Below are positions 1 through 18,508 of a stretch of 64,000 nucleotides of DNA, piece by piece. Both the position numbers and the translations under genes were made by a program. Within the stretch, counting starts at the first letter, position 1. Each line of letters opens with the position of its first letter. Under the pieces are notes generated by a model, which saw nothing but the letters and a program-made list of their open reading frames with translations, was not told the DNA's origin and did not search any database. This DNA is from Bolinopsis microptera (Eukaryota; Ctenophora; Tentaculata; Lobata; Bolinopsidae): the NCBI RefSeq assembly GCF_026151205.1, contig NC_087073.1:15023837-15087836 (forward strand), given 5' to 3'.

Positions 1-76
1 ATATCAAATTCTATGTTTGCCGGTTCAGTGTCAAATTTAAATAGCTGCAAGTTTTCTTTAACTCATTGTTTTTCAG

Positions 77-6340
<6,264 letters not shown>

Positions 6341-7579
6341 CACTTTCATTTTAGTAGTCCTGTCTTGAGAGGTCTTCCTACTTGCACTTGAGATGAATTG
6401 TAGCGTTAGGAAATTGTCAATATGTACCCTTCTTGTTGAATGTTTTGCCAGTGAGCACACTTTATTGGTGACGTAAGTCTACCGTACTAGATGATTTTTA
6501 GCCGGGAACGGGGATTTTGCTAAATTGGTTGTTTTCTTTGACAATTTGTTGTTTTTCTTAGCTTGAAGCGGTAATTATCCAGTAGCGGGAATATAACCGC
6601 CGCTGAGCGAGAAACAAGACTCAGACATCAACTCTTAGCAAGTAACCCGAGTCTGAGTTGCAACATTATGGTAGATTTAAAACAGTAATCGGACGATTAT
6701 TGGCCGGGCACCGAATGATCCTATTCGGCCATACTAGTTGTGGAAGACACGATAAAAATAATAAATAGACATTTATACATCGCTTTATAGCCGAAAAGAA
6801 CTCAAAACCCAAAGATTCAGTTCAAGCCATCTGAAGCGATTCATGAACATGTACATAAGCACTAAGAATTTTATGAACCATGAATTTATACGAGAAAGTT
6901 ATTATACGATGACCCTTTAATGTGCAATATCATTGAATACATTTCCAAAAAGGTCTTAAGTTTCATTTTAAACATTAGAATATCATTAAAAGTTCTCTTC
7001 TTTTTTGTCTTGAAAGAAATACAAATTAAATAATAAATCGTCCAAATTGGATCAAGGTGATAATATAAGACGTGAAACACGTTTATATATCTAATAAATA
7101 GATTAAGATAGTTTGAAAGCACTTGTTAAACACGAGAAACAAGGTGTTGTATATCCATCTGCATCATATATGATATGGTTTGAACTTCGCCGTCGACACA
7201 CAATAAAAAGACGACGAAAGATAAAATAACTTACATTCAGAGTAAGAAAAAAGCACACTTACTCTGTTCGACACAAAATATTTTGGGACCTTGTGAATTT
7301 GTTGATGTGGTTTTGATATTTCTTTGATATGTATTTGATAATTATATCTTTGCTTTGTTGTTTGCGTTTTTCATTTACTCATAATTAATCTAGTATGGCT
7401 TAATTATCGAGTCTTACTCCAGATTGATACAAATATCACAATTAATTGTGCTACCGTGCTTCAACGATGACCTTATAATTAAAACTATGAATCGATTACT
7501 TATGTTTTTATGGAAGTGGTGTATGTATTACTAGCGATATAAAGATCTACCATTTATTTAGGAGGGAAAAGTGGGCACG
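6341..7579. other. Intergenic spacer between DPP8/9 and PRPF6
   Basis: AT-rich spacer between two genes on the same strand. A possible acceptor (TTTATTTAG, ending 7561) precedes the PRPF6 start by 18 nt, so the PRPF6 leader may be cis-spliced from an upstream non-coding exon or trans-spliced. No TATA box or promoter element stands out. Confidence 0.5.
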
Positions 7580-10500
7580 ATGAACGTCCAGAATTTAGTG
7601 AATAAGAAAAAGAAGGCCTTTATCGGGATGACGGCGCCCCCTGGCTATGTGCCAGGATTAGGTCGAGGTGCCACAGGTTTCACTACGCGGTCTGATATCG
7701 GTCCAGCACGTGATGCTAGTGATATTTCTGATGAGAGACACAAGAACTTCAACAAGGGAAAGTCTGGAGAAAGGCAGGAAGAAGAAGAAGAGGATCTTAA
7801 TGAGTCTAATTTTGATGAGTTTACAGGTTTGTAGCTCATACCATTTGTTAGCCGATTTAATTTTTCGGGTGTTTTCTCTTGACGTATACAAACCTTAACA
7901 AAACCAGTTGCAGTTCTGTAAGATTTAAAAGCTCTTACCAAAGTGGAACTTGATAATCTTTGTTCTATCAGTTAATCATAAAGTCAGCTTCAAATTTACA
8001 ACACTCTTTACAGGCTTGCTTCTTTAGTCAGAGGTAATAAAACTATTATCTCCTCAACCAACAATAACAGTTTATTACCTATTAATAAAGGATATTACAG
8101 GATACGGGGGTAGTTTATTTGGAGGTGGAGCGTACGATAAGGAGGACGAGGAGGCGGATATAGTCTACGAGAGTATAGACAAGCGCATGGACGAGCGGCG
8201 CAAGATCAAGCGTGAGGAGCGTCTCTTAGAGGAGATCAAGAGATACCGGATGGAAAAGCCCAAGATTCAGCAGCAGTTTGAGGATATCAAGAGAGAGTTG
8301 GGTACGATGAGCTCAGATGACTGGTCTGCTATTCCTGACGTCAGCAATATGACACGTACTAAGAAAAACAAGGTAGGATTTAGTGAGTTCCTAAATTGTC
8401 AATGTTTTCAAGCAGTACTTATATTTCCCAAAGCATCTGTCTAAGACACCATACTTGTTTAATTATTTCAGTTCGGATACCATGACTCTAATTTTATCTC
8501 AGAACACAAGAGCAGAAAGGTTTACCCCTGTACCAGATAGTATGATAGAGAGAATGGCATCACAGCAAGGCCACAACACATACGCTTCTAGTGGCCTCCA
8601 ATCAGCTTTACCTGGCGCACAAAGTACGCTCGGTATGAAGACTCCCGCTCCAGGCGAACTTGATTTACTACAAATCGGAGTTGCCAAGAACTCTATGTTG
8701 GGAGTGAAACTTGATCAGGTTTGGTTTGGCCCATTTTAACATGTTCCGTAACATCATACTCGCAGTATCATTGTCATTATTGTTACTTGTTAGAGAAAAA
8801 TAGCAACCATCACTTATGAATTTATGAGTTATCATTATTAAATACCTCCAAACACAGGCTTCAGATAGTGTAACGGGGCAGACAGTTGTAGATCCTAGAG
8901 GTTATCTTACAGATCTGAACTCCATCACACCTAGAAATTTGGGGGATGTTGGTGACATCAAGAAAGCAAGGTTAGTACTTAGTATATTGTATTTAGCAAG
9001 TATGACATTTTACATTTAACTCATCAATTTATATCATGACTTTTTGCTCTGATAATACAACCATTTTAAAACTCGCTTCATTAAAATGTGTTTAATTTCA
9101 GATTGTTGTTACAGTCCGTGACAAACACAAACCCTAAACATGCTCCTGGCTGGATTGCAGCTGCCAGATTGGAGGAAGTAACAGGAAAACTTCAGCAAGC
9201 CAGAAATATCATCGTCAAAGCATGCGAAGTTTGTCCAAATAACGAAGATGTATGGATTGAGGCAGCACGACTTCAACCGTCAGAAATGGCTAAATCAATC
9301 ATAGCCAAAGCGGTAAGTATTCTGTCATATAGTACAGACAGATCCGTCTGAAAAAATCGATCTGCCGACACACAAAGCTTACAAAGGATTTTTGACGTTT
9401 TTGAGTCCTAATAGATGTCCTTTATGGCTGACCAACTTTTCCAAACTTTTCCACGTGTCTTAAGGCCACTTTTTGCCACTTTACCACTTTTTACCACCTT
9501 TCTTGTTTGTCGAATATCTTTAGTTGTGAACATCGTAAAAGGTTGCGGATCAATCGAGTGTGTTTATATTACTATAAAGAAAAACTTTTGTTCTAGCAAT
9601 TTTTACGTCAGATTATCAGTTAATTGGATAATTATCAATTAGCTAATTAGCAAAATTCTAAAAAAAATTTATTGGCTCAAAATGATCGGAATAGCTTAAA
9701 ACACGGAGAAAAGTAGTTTTTAGAAAAACTTTGAAAATTTTTCACTTACATTTTTTTTCGAGACTTGGAAAAATTTCGAAAATTTAAAATATTTTTTTCC
9801 GCCAAAAGAGATCAAATCGCATGAAACGCGGAGAAAAATGCTTTTCAAAAAAACTTAGTGAATTTTTCGTTTCAAGAATACTTAAATCACCAATATTTGT
9901 AGTTGGAGTTCAGTAAATCGCGGCAGATTTTAGTAATCAGGAATTACTAAGTGGAAAGGTCTGAAACTGAAAAACGTTAACCATACGATATATAAGAGTT
10001 TCATAACTAATTACAATACAGCCTTATCAATTTTCACAGAAACTGCACCAATGGCTCAGTCAAGATCGAAAGACGAAACGATAGCCTGCTGTACTATCAT
10101 TTTATTGATTTCAATGATGAATCAGTGGGGTTAAGATAATCACATTTGTAATAAATAAAACCTCTCTGTACCGTCAATTGTGCTAATCTAAACCGGCCTA
10201 CCTGGATTACCAGACCTCTTCTTTTCTTCAACAATCAAACCAAGTTGTTCATATAGCATTTGGTGGGCGATGTAAGTACTTATCGAGCTGTATTCAATCA
10301 CAATACGACACAATACGTGTATATTATATGGCTCTTGATGAGGTTTATGAAACGCTTAAACGGTCAATACCGTGAGAAACCCGGTATAGAGACGTTTTAA
10401 CAGTTTATCACGAAAACTTATACTTGGCCTCATGGCTCATTTAACAGTTCGAGAAGGCAAGAACAGACCAGGGAAAACAAAGGAACAGCCGGGGGTCCAG

Positions 10501-11886
10501 AAAGCAAGTGTAAATTCACCTACAACATCAACTGTGACTTGTTTTGTATTGTACTGCATACCGCTTCATTTGCTATGCTGTTATAAAATCACCCCCATAT
10601 GTCAGGGGTCGGCTAAAATTAAAATCAAGCAAGGGTAACATACGGCAAGGGTAAAATACGGCAAGGATAAGATTTAGATCCGAGCGTCGAGAGAAGGGGT
10701 AGTAAAGAACCGGTAATAATTCATTCAGTAAAATGTTCCACGAGAGTCAGGATATTTTGAAATTGCTAATAGTGACAGATCCTGATCAGGAGGATTGTTA
10801 ATGTTATTGAGGATGTTGATTTGAAAATCTGGACGTTGTGAAGTAAAAATACAGATTCTTCCCGCAGGATATTCGGGGGCCCATGATGATCAGCTCGGGA
10901 TTAATGTGGGACAGATCGAAGAGCATTGAAAGAGCGAGTTGACATTTTTTACGCTTTCTGGTCTTTTCTTGCCTTCTCTTGAGCTGTCAAAGAGTCATGA
11001 GGCCAAGTAGACGTTTTCGTAATAAACTGTAAAAACCTCTCCATACCGGGCCTCTCACGGAGAAACGAGAAGTGTACGGTATAGAACGTTTCATATACCT
11101 CATTAAGGGCCATAATAAAATATACACGTATTGCATTGTGTCGTATTGTGATTGAATACAGCTCGATATAATGTACTTACATCGCCCACCAAATGCGATA
11201 TGAACAACTTGGCTTGATTGTTGAGGAAAAGAAGAGGTCTGGTAATCCAGGTAGGCCGGTTTAGATTAGCACAATTGACGTACAGAGAGGTTTTATTTAT
11301 TACAAATGTGATTATCTTAACCCACTGATTCATCATTGAAATCAATAAAATGATAGTACAGCAGGCTATCGTTTCGTCTTTCGATCTTGACTGTGCCATT
11401 GGTGCAGTTTCTGTGAAAATTGATAAGGCTGTATTGTAATTACTTTATGAAACTCTTATATCGTATGGTTTAACGTTTTCAGTTTCAGACCTTTCCACTT
11501 AGTAATTCCTGATTATTAAAATCTGCCGCGATTTACTGACTCCAACTACATTAATATGGTGATTTAAGTATTCTTGATAGGAAAAATTCACTAAGTTTTT
11601 TTTGGAAAAGCATTTTTCTCCGCGTTTCATGCGATTTGATCACTTTTTGGCGGAAAAAAAATTTTTAAAATTTTTTCAAACCAACTCAAAAAAATTTTAA
11701 TAAAATTTTCAAAACCCAAAAAAACACTTTTCCCCGGGTTTAAGCTTTTCCGCCAAGCCCAATTTTTTTTTAAATTTTTGCAAATTTTCAAAACTTTAAA
11801 ATTACCCCTTTAACAAAAACCGAAAAGCCCCCCAAAAAGGGCCCCAAATTAACACACCCCGGCCCCCCAAACCCCCTTTTCCCCTG

Positions 11887-11924
<38 letters not shown>

Positions 11925-14900
11925 TCCTTAGCCGCTTGTCTCATAAACCAAAAGCGGACTTTTGGGGACGGGGCGGCCCCATTGGACGGCAAACCCATAC
12001 GGCAAAGGCGGCAAGCCGGGGGGCCCAAGGCGCAAATCCCCAAAACAAAAAAAAAAATTTTTGTTATAAAAAGTTTTTGTCCGCGGTCCCAAAACAAAAC
12101 CCCTTAAAAAGGGGGGCCCCCCGCCCCCAAAAGCCCAAAACGCAAAAAAAAAATAACAAATGCGTTCCTCTCATCCTACTCTTCCTCCATCCTCCCCTGG
12201 CGGTCTTCCTGATCGTTCCTCAGTCCTCTTCCTCCTCCCTCCTCAGTCCTCCTCCTACTCCTCCTCCTCGTCCTCAGTCTCTCATATTTCCTACAACAGT
12301 CCTACTCCTCCCCAGTCCACCTCCTCCTCTGAGTCCTCCATCTGTCTGGGTCCTCGCTCTTCCTCGTTGCATCCTCCTCCTCTTCGCTCCTCGGTCCTCA
12401 GTCCTCCGCCTCCTGGGTCCTCCTCCTCGATCCTTCTTATCAGGTCCTCCTCCTCCCCAGTCCTCTTCGCCAGTCCCCCTCCTTCTCCTCCTCCTATTGC
12501 AGGCCTCCTCTTCTCCTCCTTCATTCTTCTCCTCAGTCCTCCTTCTCATTTCTCCTAAGTTCTCCTGCTGGCTCTCCTCCTGAGTCCTCCTCCTCCTCCC
12601 TCTCAGTCATCTCCTTCAGTCATTCCTCCTCAGCCCTCCTCCCAGCCATCCTCCTCAGCCATCCTCCTCAGTACTCCTCAGTCCTCCTCCTCTTAGTCAT
12701 CGTCAGTCCTCCTCCTCAGTCCTCCTCAGTCCTCCTCAGTCCTCCTCCTCCTCCTAGGTCCTCCTCCTCCTCGTCCTCCTGGGTCTTCCTGATCCTCCCC
12801 AGTCCTCTTCCTCCTCCCCTCCTCAGTCCTCCTCCTACTCTTCCTCCTCGTCCTCAGTCCTCCTCATCAGTCCTCAACAGTTCTCCTCCTCCCCAGTCCT
12901 CCTCCTGATCCTCCTCCTGGGGCATTTTCCTGGGTCCTCCTCCTGGGTCCTCCTCCTGGGTCCTCCTCCTGAGTCCTCCTCCTCCTGGGTACTCCTTCTC
13001 CTCCTCAGTCTTTCTTCTCCTCCTCAGTCCTCTTCCTCCTCTTCCTCCTCCTCCTCCCTCTCAGTCATCCTCCTCAGCCATCCTCCTCCTCAGTCATCCT
13101 CCTCAGTTCTCCTCCTCCTCCTCCTAGGTCATCCTTCTGGGTCCTCCTCCTCCTCCTCCTCCTGGGTCTTCCTGATTCTTCTCCTCCCGGAGGACGGACA
13201 TAGGCGGACATAGGCGGACATAGACGGACATAGGCGGACATTAATGGACACCTAAATTGCTAAATAAAATGTTCAATTTTTGCTGTTATAGGGGGATCAT
13301 GTTTTTTGTCCGTTCGGTACCCTATATTTTCAAAACGGACAAAAAATAGAGCGGACAAAAACGGACAAAAATGGACAAAAACGGACAAAAATGGAAATAA
13401 CATTTAGATGCTTCCTCCTCCTACTCTTCCTCCTCCTCCCCCTGGGTCTTCCTGATCTTCCTCAGTCCTCTTCCTCCTCCCCTCCTCAGTCCTCCTCCTA
13501 CTCCTCCTCCTCGTCCTCAGTTCTCCTCATCTTTCCTCAACAGTCCTCCTCCTCCCCAGTCCTCCTCCTCCTCCTGAGTCCTCCTCCTGGGTCCTCCTCC
13601 TGAGTCCTCCTCCTCCTCCCTCTCAGTCATCCTCCTCAGTCATCCTCCTCAGCCATCCTCCCCAGCCATCCTCCTCAGCCATCCTCCTCAGTACTCCTCA
13701 GTCCTCCTCCTTCTCAGTCATCGTCAGTCCTCCTCCTTCTCCTCCTCCTATTCAGGCCTCCTCCTCCTCCTCCTCAGTTCTCCTCAGTCCTCCTTCTCAT
13801 TTCTCCTAAGTCCTCCTCCTGAGTCCTCCTCCTGAGTCCTCCTCCTCCTCCCTCTCAGTCATCCTCCTCAGCCATCCTCCTCAGCCATCCTTCTCAGCCA
13901 TCCTCCTCAGTACTCTTCAGTACTCTTCAGTACTCTTCAGTCCTCAAAATGTTTGTCCGCTAATGTCCACCAATGTCCGCTAATGTCCACCAATGTCCAT
14001 CCAAGTCCGCCAATGTCCGTCCAAGTCCGCCAATGTCCGTCCGAGTCCGCCAATGTCCGTCCGAGTCCGCCAATTTCCGTCCGAGTCCGCCAATGTCCGT
14101 CCGTGTCCGCCAATGTCCCAAAAAACACGTCCGTTGTCTCATAGAATCAAAAAAGGACAGGACATAGGCGGACATAGACGGACATGACACCCCCCCTTCA
14201 CAACTAAAGATATTCGACAAACAAGAAAGGTGGTAAAAAGTGGTAAAGTGGCAAAAAGTGGCCTTAAGACACGTGGAAAAGTTTGGAAAAGTTGGTCAGC
14301 CATAAAGGACATCTATTAGGACTCAAAAACGTCAAAAATCCTTTGTAAGCTTTGTGTGTCGGCAGATCGATTTTTTCAGACGGATCTGTCTGTACTAATA
14401 ATAGAAACATGTTTATTGTTATTTGTTTACCTTATTACATTGTTAGAATAGGTTATTATTGTGCAAGAATTTGTTTTGTAAACATGTCTTATTAGAGGAA
14501 TTCTTATCGTGTGTAAAAATGTAAAGGAGTCAATTTACAGGTCAGGAATCTGCCACAAAGTGTGAAGATTTGGGACAAGGCAGTACAGTTGGAAGATGAC
14601 ACCATGGCAAAGAGGCGGGTGCTACGTAAAGCGCTAGAGAACATTCCTAATTCTGTTAAATTGTGGAAAGATGCTGTTGAACTTGAAGAACCAGGTCTAC
14701 CGTCTTTTAGTTCGCATTTTGCCTGGTTTTGAAAATGGTCGAAACATTCTGAACATCTGCTACAACAACAAATACATAACAATAATAGTATCCTGTTATT
14801 TTGATAATATTATTTTATTCAGGTGATGCCCGGATACTGCTAGGAAGAGCGGTGGAATGCTGTCCTACTTCTGTTGAACTGTGGTGTGCTCTTGCTAAAC

Positions 14901-17784
14901 TTGAAACCTATGAAAATGCCAGGAAGGTGCTGAACAAAGCTCGACACAAGATCCCAACAGACAGGAAGATTTGGATTAATGCTGCTCGTCTTGAAGAGGC
15001 TAACAATAACAAAGAAATGGTGCACAAGGTGAACTATATTAACACTTTCGGAAAGACTTACTTGCTTTTTGTTCATAAACAAAAGGAATTATTGTACGTA
15101 TGACAGTTGCCAAGGGCCAGTAAAACCAAAGCTTTCACCAGTATTTTGTTTAGAAGAACTACTGGGATAATTAATATTTAAGTGTATTATTAATTAAAAT
15201 AGTTTAAACTTGTTTTCAGATAATAGAAAGAGCTCTAACATCCTTGAAGGCTAATATGGTGGAGATAAACAGAGAGCTGTGGCTGAAAGAAGCTGAAGAG
15301 TGTGACCAGGCTGAATCACCTATCACATGTCAGGCTATAGTCAGAACTGTCATAGGTATGATTTGAGGATGTTATGATTCAGAATTTTATTCAGAAGAGG
15401 GAGTGATTCGTGGTATTTCGGCTTGTCGCATTGGAATTTGTTATAAATTGTAACGCGCTTGTCTTAATGCATATTTCTATAACATTTGCTGCACGCAAGA
15501 TCTTTTACGCGCATTGTAGATTTCATGTCACTACACTTCATGCAGCAAGATAGCAGAACTGGATTGTTTAGATTGGCGGAGTTTGTTTCGACAAACGGCT
15601 AATTTAGCCCTTAAAATAACGGAACCGATAGATATATTGCTCGAGTGCTAGTAAACAAGGTGCCAATTTTTCAACTTCGATCCATCAGATAACAAATCTC
15701 TCTGTTCAGCTATTGGTGTTGAAACTGAAGACAGAAAGCACACCTGGATGGAGGACGCTGACGCGTTTACAGCTAACAAGGCGTATGTAGCCGCACGTGC
15801 AGTGTTCGCTTACACGCTCACAGTATTCCCTACCAAGAAGAGTATTTGGCAACGAGCTGCGTTCTTTGAGAAGAATCACGGTACTATAGAACAGTACGAG
15901 AGTTTGTTGCAACGTGCTGTCACTTACTGCCCTAAGGTAATTAGAAAGTCTAATTTACTTTAATGGAGTTCATGGGAAAATGGCAGGCTCTGACCTATTG
16001 CTCTCGATGTAATGATATCATATTTGACATACTTATGCATTCACACAAGTTTACTTAGTAATTTTAATATAAAATGGTTCGCTGCTTGACGGTAACTGAC
16101 TGATACTATACACAATAAGTAACTAATAACGCGCAGGCGGAAGTATTGTGGCTGATGCGGGCTAAGAGCAAGTGGCTTGCTGGAAACGTTCCTGAAGCCA
16201 GGTCCATTCTGAACGATGCTTTCGGAGCTAACTCCAACAGTGAGGAGATATGGATAGCTGCTATCACTCTGGAGAGCAAGAATAACGAGCATGAGAGAGC
16301 TAGGAAACTACTCCAGAAAGCAAGAGAAACAGCAGGTTAGTTATTAGACTGTGGATACACTGCTGTCTAAAGAGCAGTTATCAACACTGAAGTAACATAA
16401 TGAGAGCGATATAAACCTGGTGGACATTAAGATATACCGGCTTCTTAAGATATCACTCATAGATATAACTCGTGCAGTAGATGATGAGATACTAACTGTA
16501 AACGTTAACAGGAACAGCCAGAGTGTGGATGAAGAGTGCGAGGTTGGAATGGTGTCTTGGTAACCTTACTGGAGCTCTGCAGACTATTCAGTATGGTCTT
16601 GGCAAGTTTCCAGAGTTCCCTAAATTTTATCTCATGAAAGGACAGATAGAACTTCAGCAGGGACACAAAGAGAAGGCACATAACACATACGATCTGGGTA
16701 TAAAACGTTGTCCTAGCTGTATACCACTGTGGGTGTCACTGGCAACGTTAGAGATTATTGACGATAACATTACCAAAGCTAGGTCTATTCTAGAAAAAGC
16801 TAGGGTTAGGAATCCACTGAATGATGAACTGTGGGTCCACGCCGTCAGACTGGAGGTAAAAGCAGGTAATGACAACCCGGCCCAGGCACTTCTTGCACGT
16901 GCCCTCCAGACGTGCCCAAAGTCTGGGATCTTGTGGTCTGAGTGTATCTTTATGGCACCGCGGCCTGCAAGGAAAACGAAGAGTGTTGATGGTCTCAAAA
17001 ACTGTGACAATGATGCTAATGTAAGTTATTTTGGTATACATTTAATGTTGAGCACTGCAGATCCTATTTGAATGTTAATAATACAGCGTCATGCTTGTTT
17101 GGAATTCATTTTCAATAGTTAGCTGTTAACATTCGAGCCAACAATAATTCTAATCCTGTATTTTCACCTCTCCAGATAGTTCTGGCTGTAGCTCGTCTGT
17201 TCTGGCTGGAACGGAAGATGAAGAAAGCAAAGGAGTGGTTCATCAAAGCAGTTAAATTGGACCCAGATCTAGGAGACACGTGGGCAACATACTACAAGTT
17301 CACAGCTGCGCACGGTACTGAAGACGAGCTCAAAATTCTGGTCAGTTTAAAATATTGAAACTAGGAACTAGAACATTCATTATGTTATACTCTTCAGGAT
17401 ATTTTGGTACCTATTAATGCGGAATTCATAAAGTTCACACCATGACACAAATATAAATTACCCAGGTAAACAAGTGTGTGCAAGCAGATCCTCACCACGG
17501 CGAATACTGGTGTAAAACCTGCAAGTGTATTGACAACTGGAGAATAGACGGGAACACTGAGCTAATGTTGAAGCTGTGTGCCAAGTCTCTCCCTGAACTA
17601 AGGTAAGATAGCTGGCAGCTTTGTAGTACACATTTTGAATGGAGATACAACGGCTTATTTTGAGGACAAACATTTGCTGTCATTGAGTCGTTTTCAAGTT
17701 TTCAACATTAGTATTTAGGCCCAATTTTGACTATGGCCCATTTTTCTTCAGGTTTCAAACTGACAAAATATTATTTTCAGGTGA
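7580..17784 (+). CDS. PRPF6: Pre-mRNA-processing factor 6 (U5 snRNP bridge protein)
   Basis: Nuclear U5 snRNP protein that bridges U5 and U4/U6 in the tri-snRNP. Exons: 7580-7826, 8101-8372, 8503-8718, 8858-8970, 9102-9312, 14541-14694, 14823-15028, 15220-15355, 15710-15936, 16137-16335, 16512-17020, 17176-17340, 17466-17602, 17781-17784; all phases agree and give 931 aa, close to the family length of about 940. The N-terminal PRP1 region is clear ([20 protein letters not shown], then DKRMDERR and [13 protein letters not shown]-like text). HAT/TPR repeats fill the rest, for example [27 protein letters not shown] and EKNHGT. The last exon adds only one base and the TGA, so the protein ends KSLPELR. 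The start is the ATG at 7580 because it precedes the conserved NKKKKAF. The fifth intron is over 5 kb because of an inserted element. Confidence 0.96.
9790..11650. repeat. Large imperfect palindrome inside the 5-kb element
   Basis: Left arm of about 9790-10480 and right arm of about 10930-11650 are diverged reverse complements, including the blocks near 10050-10300 and 11110-11400. The right arm on the minus strand keeps a 98-codon frame (11103-11399, starting [14 protein letters not shown]). In the left arm the same frame is broken by one extra G near 10130. No protein family recognised. Confidence 0.8.
11650..12155. other. Probable corrupted consensus with homopolymer inflation and a 34-nt G run
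   Basis: This should be the continuation of the right palindrome arm, but against the left arm (9640-9790 region) bases drift into runs of A, C, G and T. It ends in a pure G run at 11889-11922 followed by more homopolymer-rich text. The pattern looks like poor base calls or a bad join, not biology. Confidence 0.7.
12160..13945. repeat. CTC/TCC-rich satellite with embedded GGACA-type minisatellites
   Basis: Two blocks (about 12160-13185 and 13408-13945) of polypyrimidine repeats built from TCCTCCTCCTCAG, CCTGGG and CAGCCATCC units. Between them lie 10-12-bp repeats: GACATAGGCG at about 13195-13240 and CGGACAAAAA at about 13335-13392. Ser/Pro/Leu-rich open frames across this DNA are compositional artefacts. 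Confidence 0.9.
13948..14121. repeat. 20-bp minisatellite
   Basis: About eight copies of a unit close to AATGTCCGTCCGAGTCCGCC, each a mosaic of CCGCCAATGT and CCGTCCGAGT. It is open in several frames on both strands only because of its periodicity. Confidence 0.9.
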
Positions 17785-18508
17785 AGACATCAAAGCATTA
17801 TGCAGCAGAAGTTGCATTGATGAACTAATTTGAGAAGACGCTAATCAGAACATGCTTGTACATTGTACAAGTCCTACTACAGTACTACTGGACATAAAAA
17901 ACTGAGTTAATTAGATTATCCTGAATATTCTCATTACATTATCCTGATTTGACTAATTCTTCCTACCTTTGACAGGTCAAATATTAGCTTATTTATGAGC
18001 AAATCGTTTTAATATAATATATGCAACTTATTCCAATGACGTAACGATTTTTGTCTACGGACGGAAGGCGGATGGTATATTTATTAACCTTTGGTATTTA
18101 AACAGACTAATGTTGTGTACAGTGTACACACTACACGGTATAATTTTATTTGCTTTTTTATCGTAACTACGTCGTTTTCTTGATCTAATCGAATGGACCA
18201 AACAATTGCTGAGGTGAGATAAATTGTGCTTTTGCTAAAAATCACAGCATTTATAAAGAAGCAACATAATCTGTTGACATCTAACATAATCCTCTCGCTA
18301 TCGGATAAGTGAACAAGTTCATCAGCTACACTGTGGACAGACAAAAGGGGTTGTTCACATATTACGTAAGCCGTTATCTGGCCATTTTATACCCTCTTTC
18401 CTCCACTTTAGACATGGCTGTTGTGTAGAAACTACAGTTTTCCCAACTCCCCTCCCCCTGGCTTACCTAATGTGTGAATCCCAATAATAACAATGTGTCT
18501 CATGCTAG
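17785..18508. other. Spacer between PRPF6 and NMNAT
   Basis: Contains PRPF6 3' UTR and NMNAT upstream DNA. Its only clear structure is the short MITE at 18347-18482. Confidence 0.6.
18347..18482. mobile_element. Short MITE related to the 42.5-kb and 39-kb copies
   Basis: Starts GGGGTTGTTCACATATTACG and ends with the diverged inverse (CTAATGTGTGAATCCC). The ends match the TIR of the 489-bp element at 42487-42975. About 136 bp long and placed 27 bp before the NMNAT start codon. Confidence 0.65.

Larger units (their letters stand above)
9335..14392. mobile_element. 5.06-kb element with perfect 196-bp terminal inverted repeats in PRPF6 intron 5
   Basis: The outer ends 9335-9530 and 14197-14392 are exact reverse complements, starting CAGACAGATCCGTCTG. 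Each end abuts a TA dinucleotide (9333-9334 and 14393-14394), as expected for a TA target duplication of the Tc1/mariner type. No transposase frame is visible. The interior holds a second, older palindrome (about 9.79-11.65 kb), a suspect low-quality stretch (about 11.65-12.15 kb), long CTC/TCC-rich satellite DNA and 11-20-bp minisatellites. The element sits wholly inside an intron, so PRPF6 coding is not changed. It is either a non-autonomous giant element or a satellite captured between recent TIRs. Confidence 0.85.

Noticed and set aside
11936-12583. 215-aa and 132-aa open frames rich in Ser, Pro and Leu
   Set aside because: They run through corrupted sequence and the CTC/TCC satellite; open only because of composition.
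13937-14220. Overlapping 60-86-aa frames on both strands
   Set aside because: All arise from the 20-bp minisatellite, which is open in several frames.
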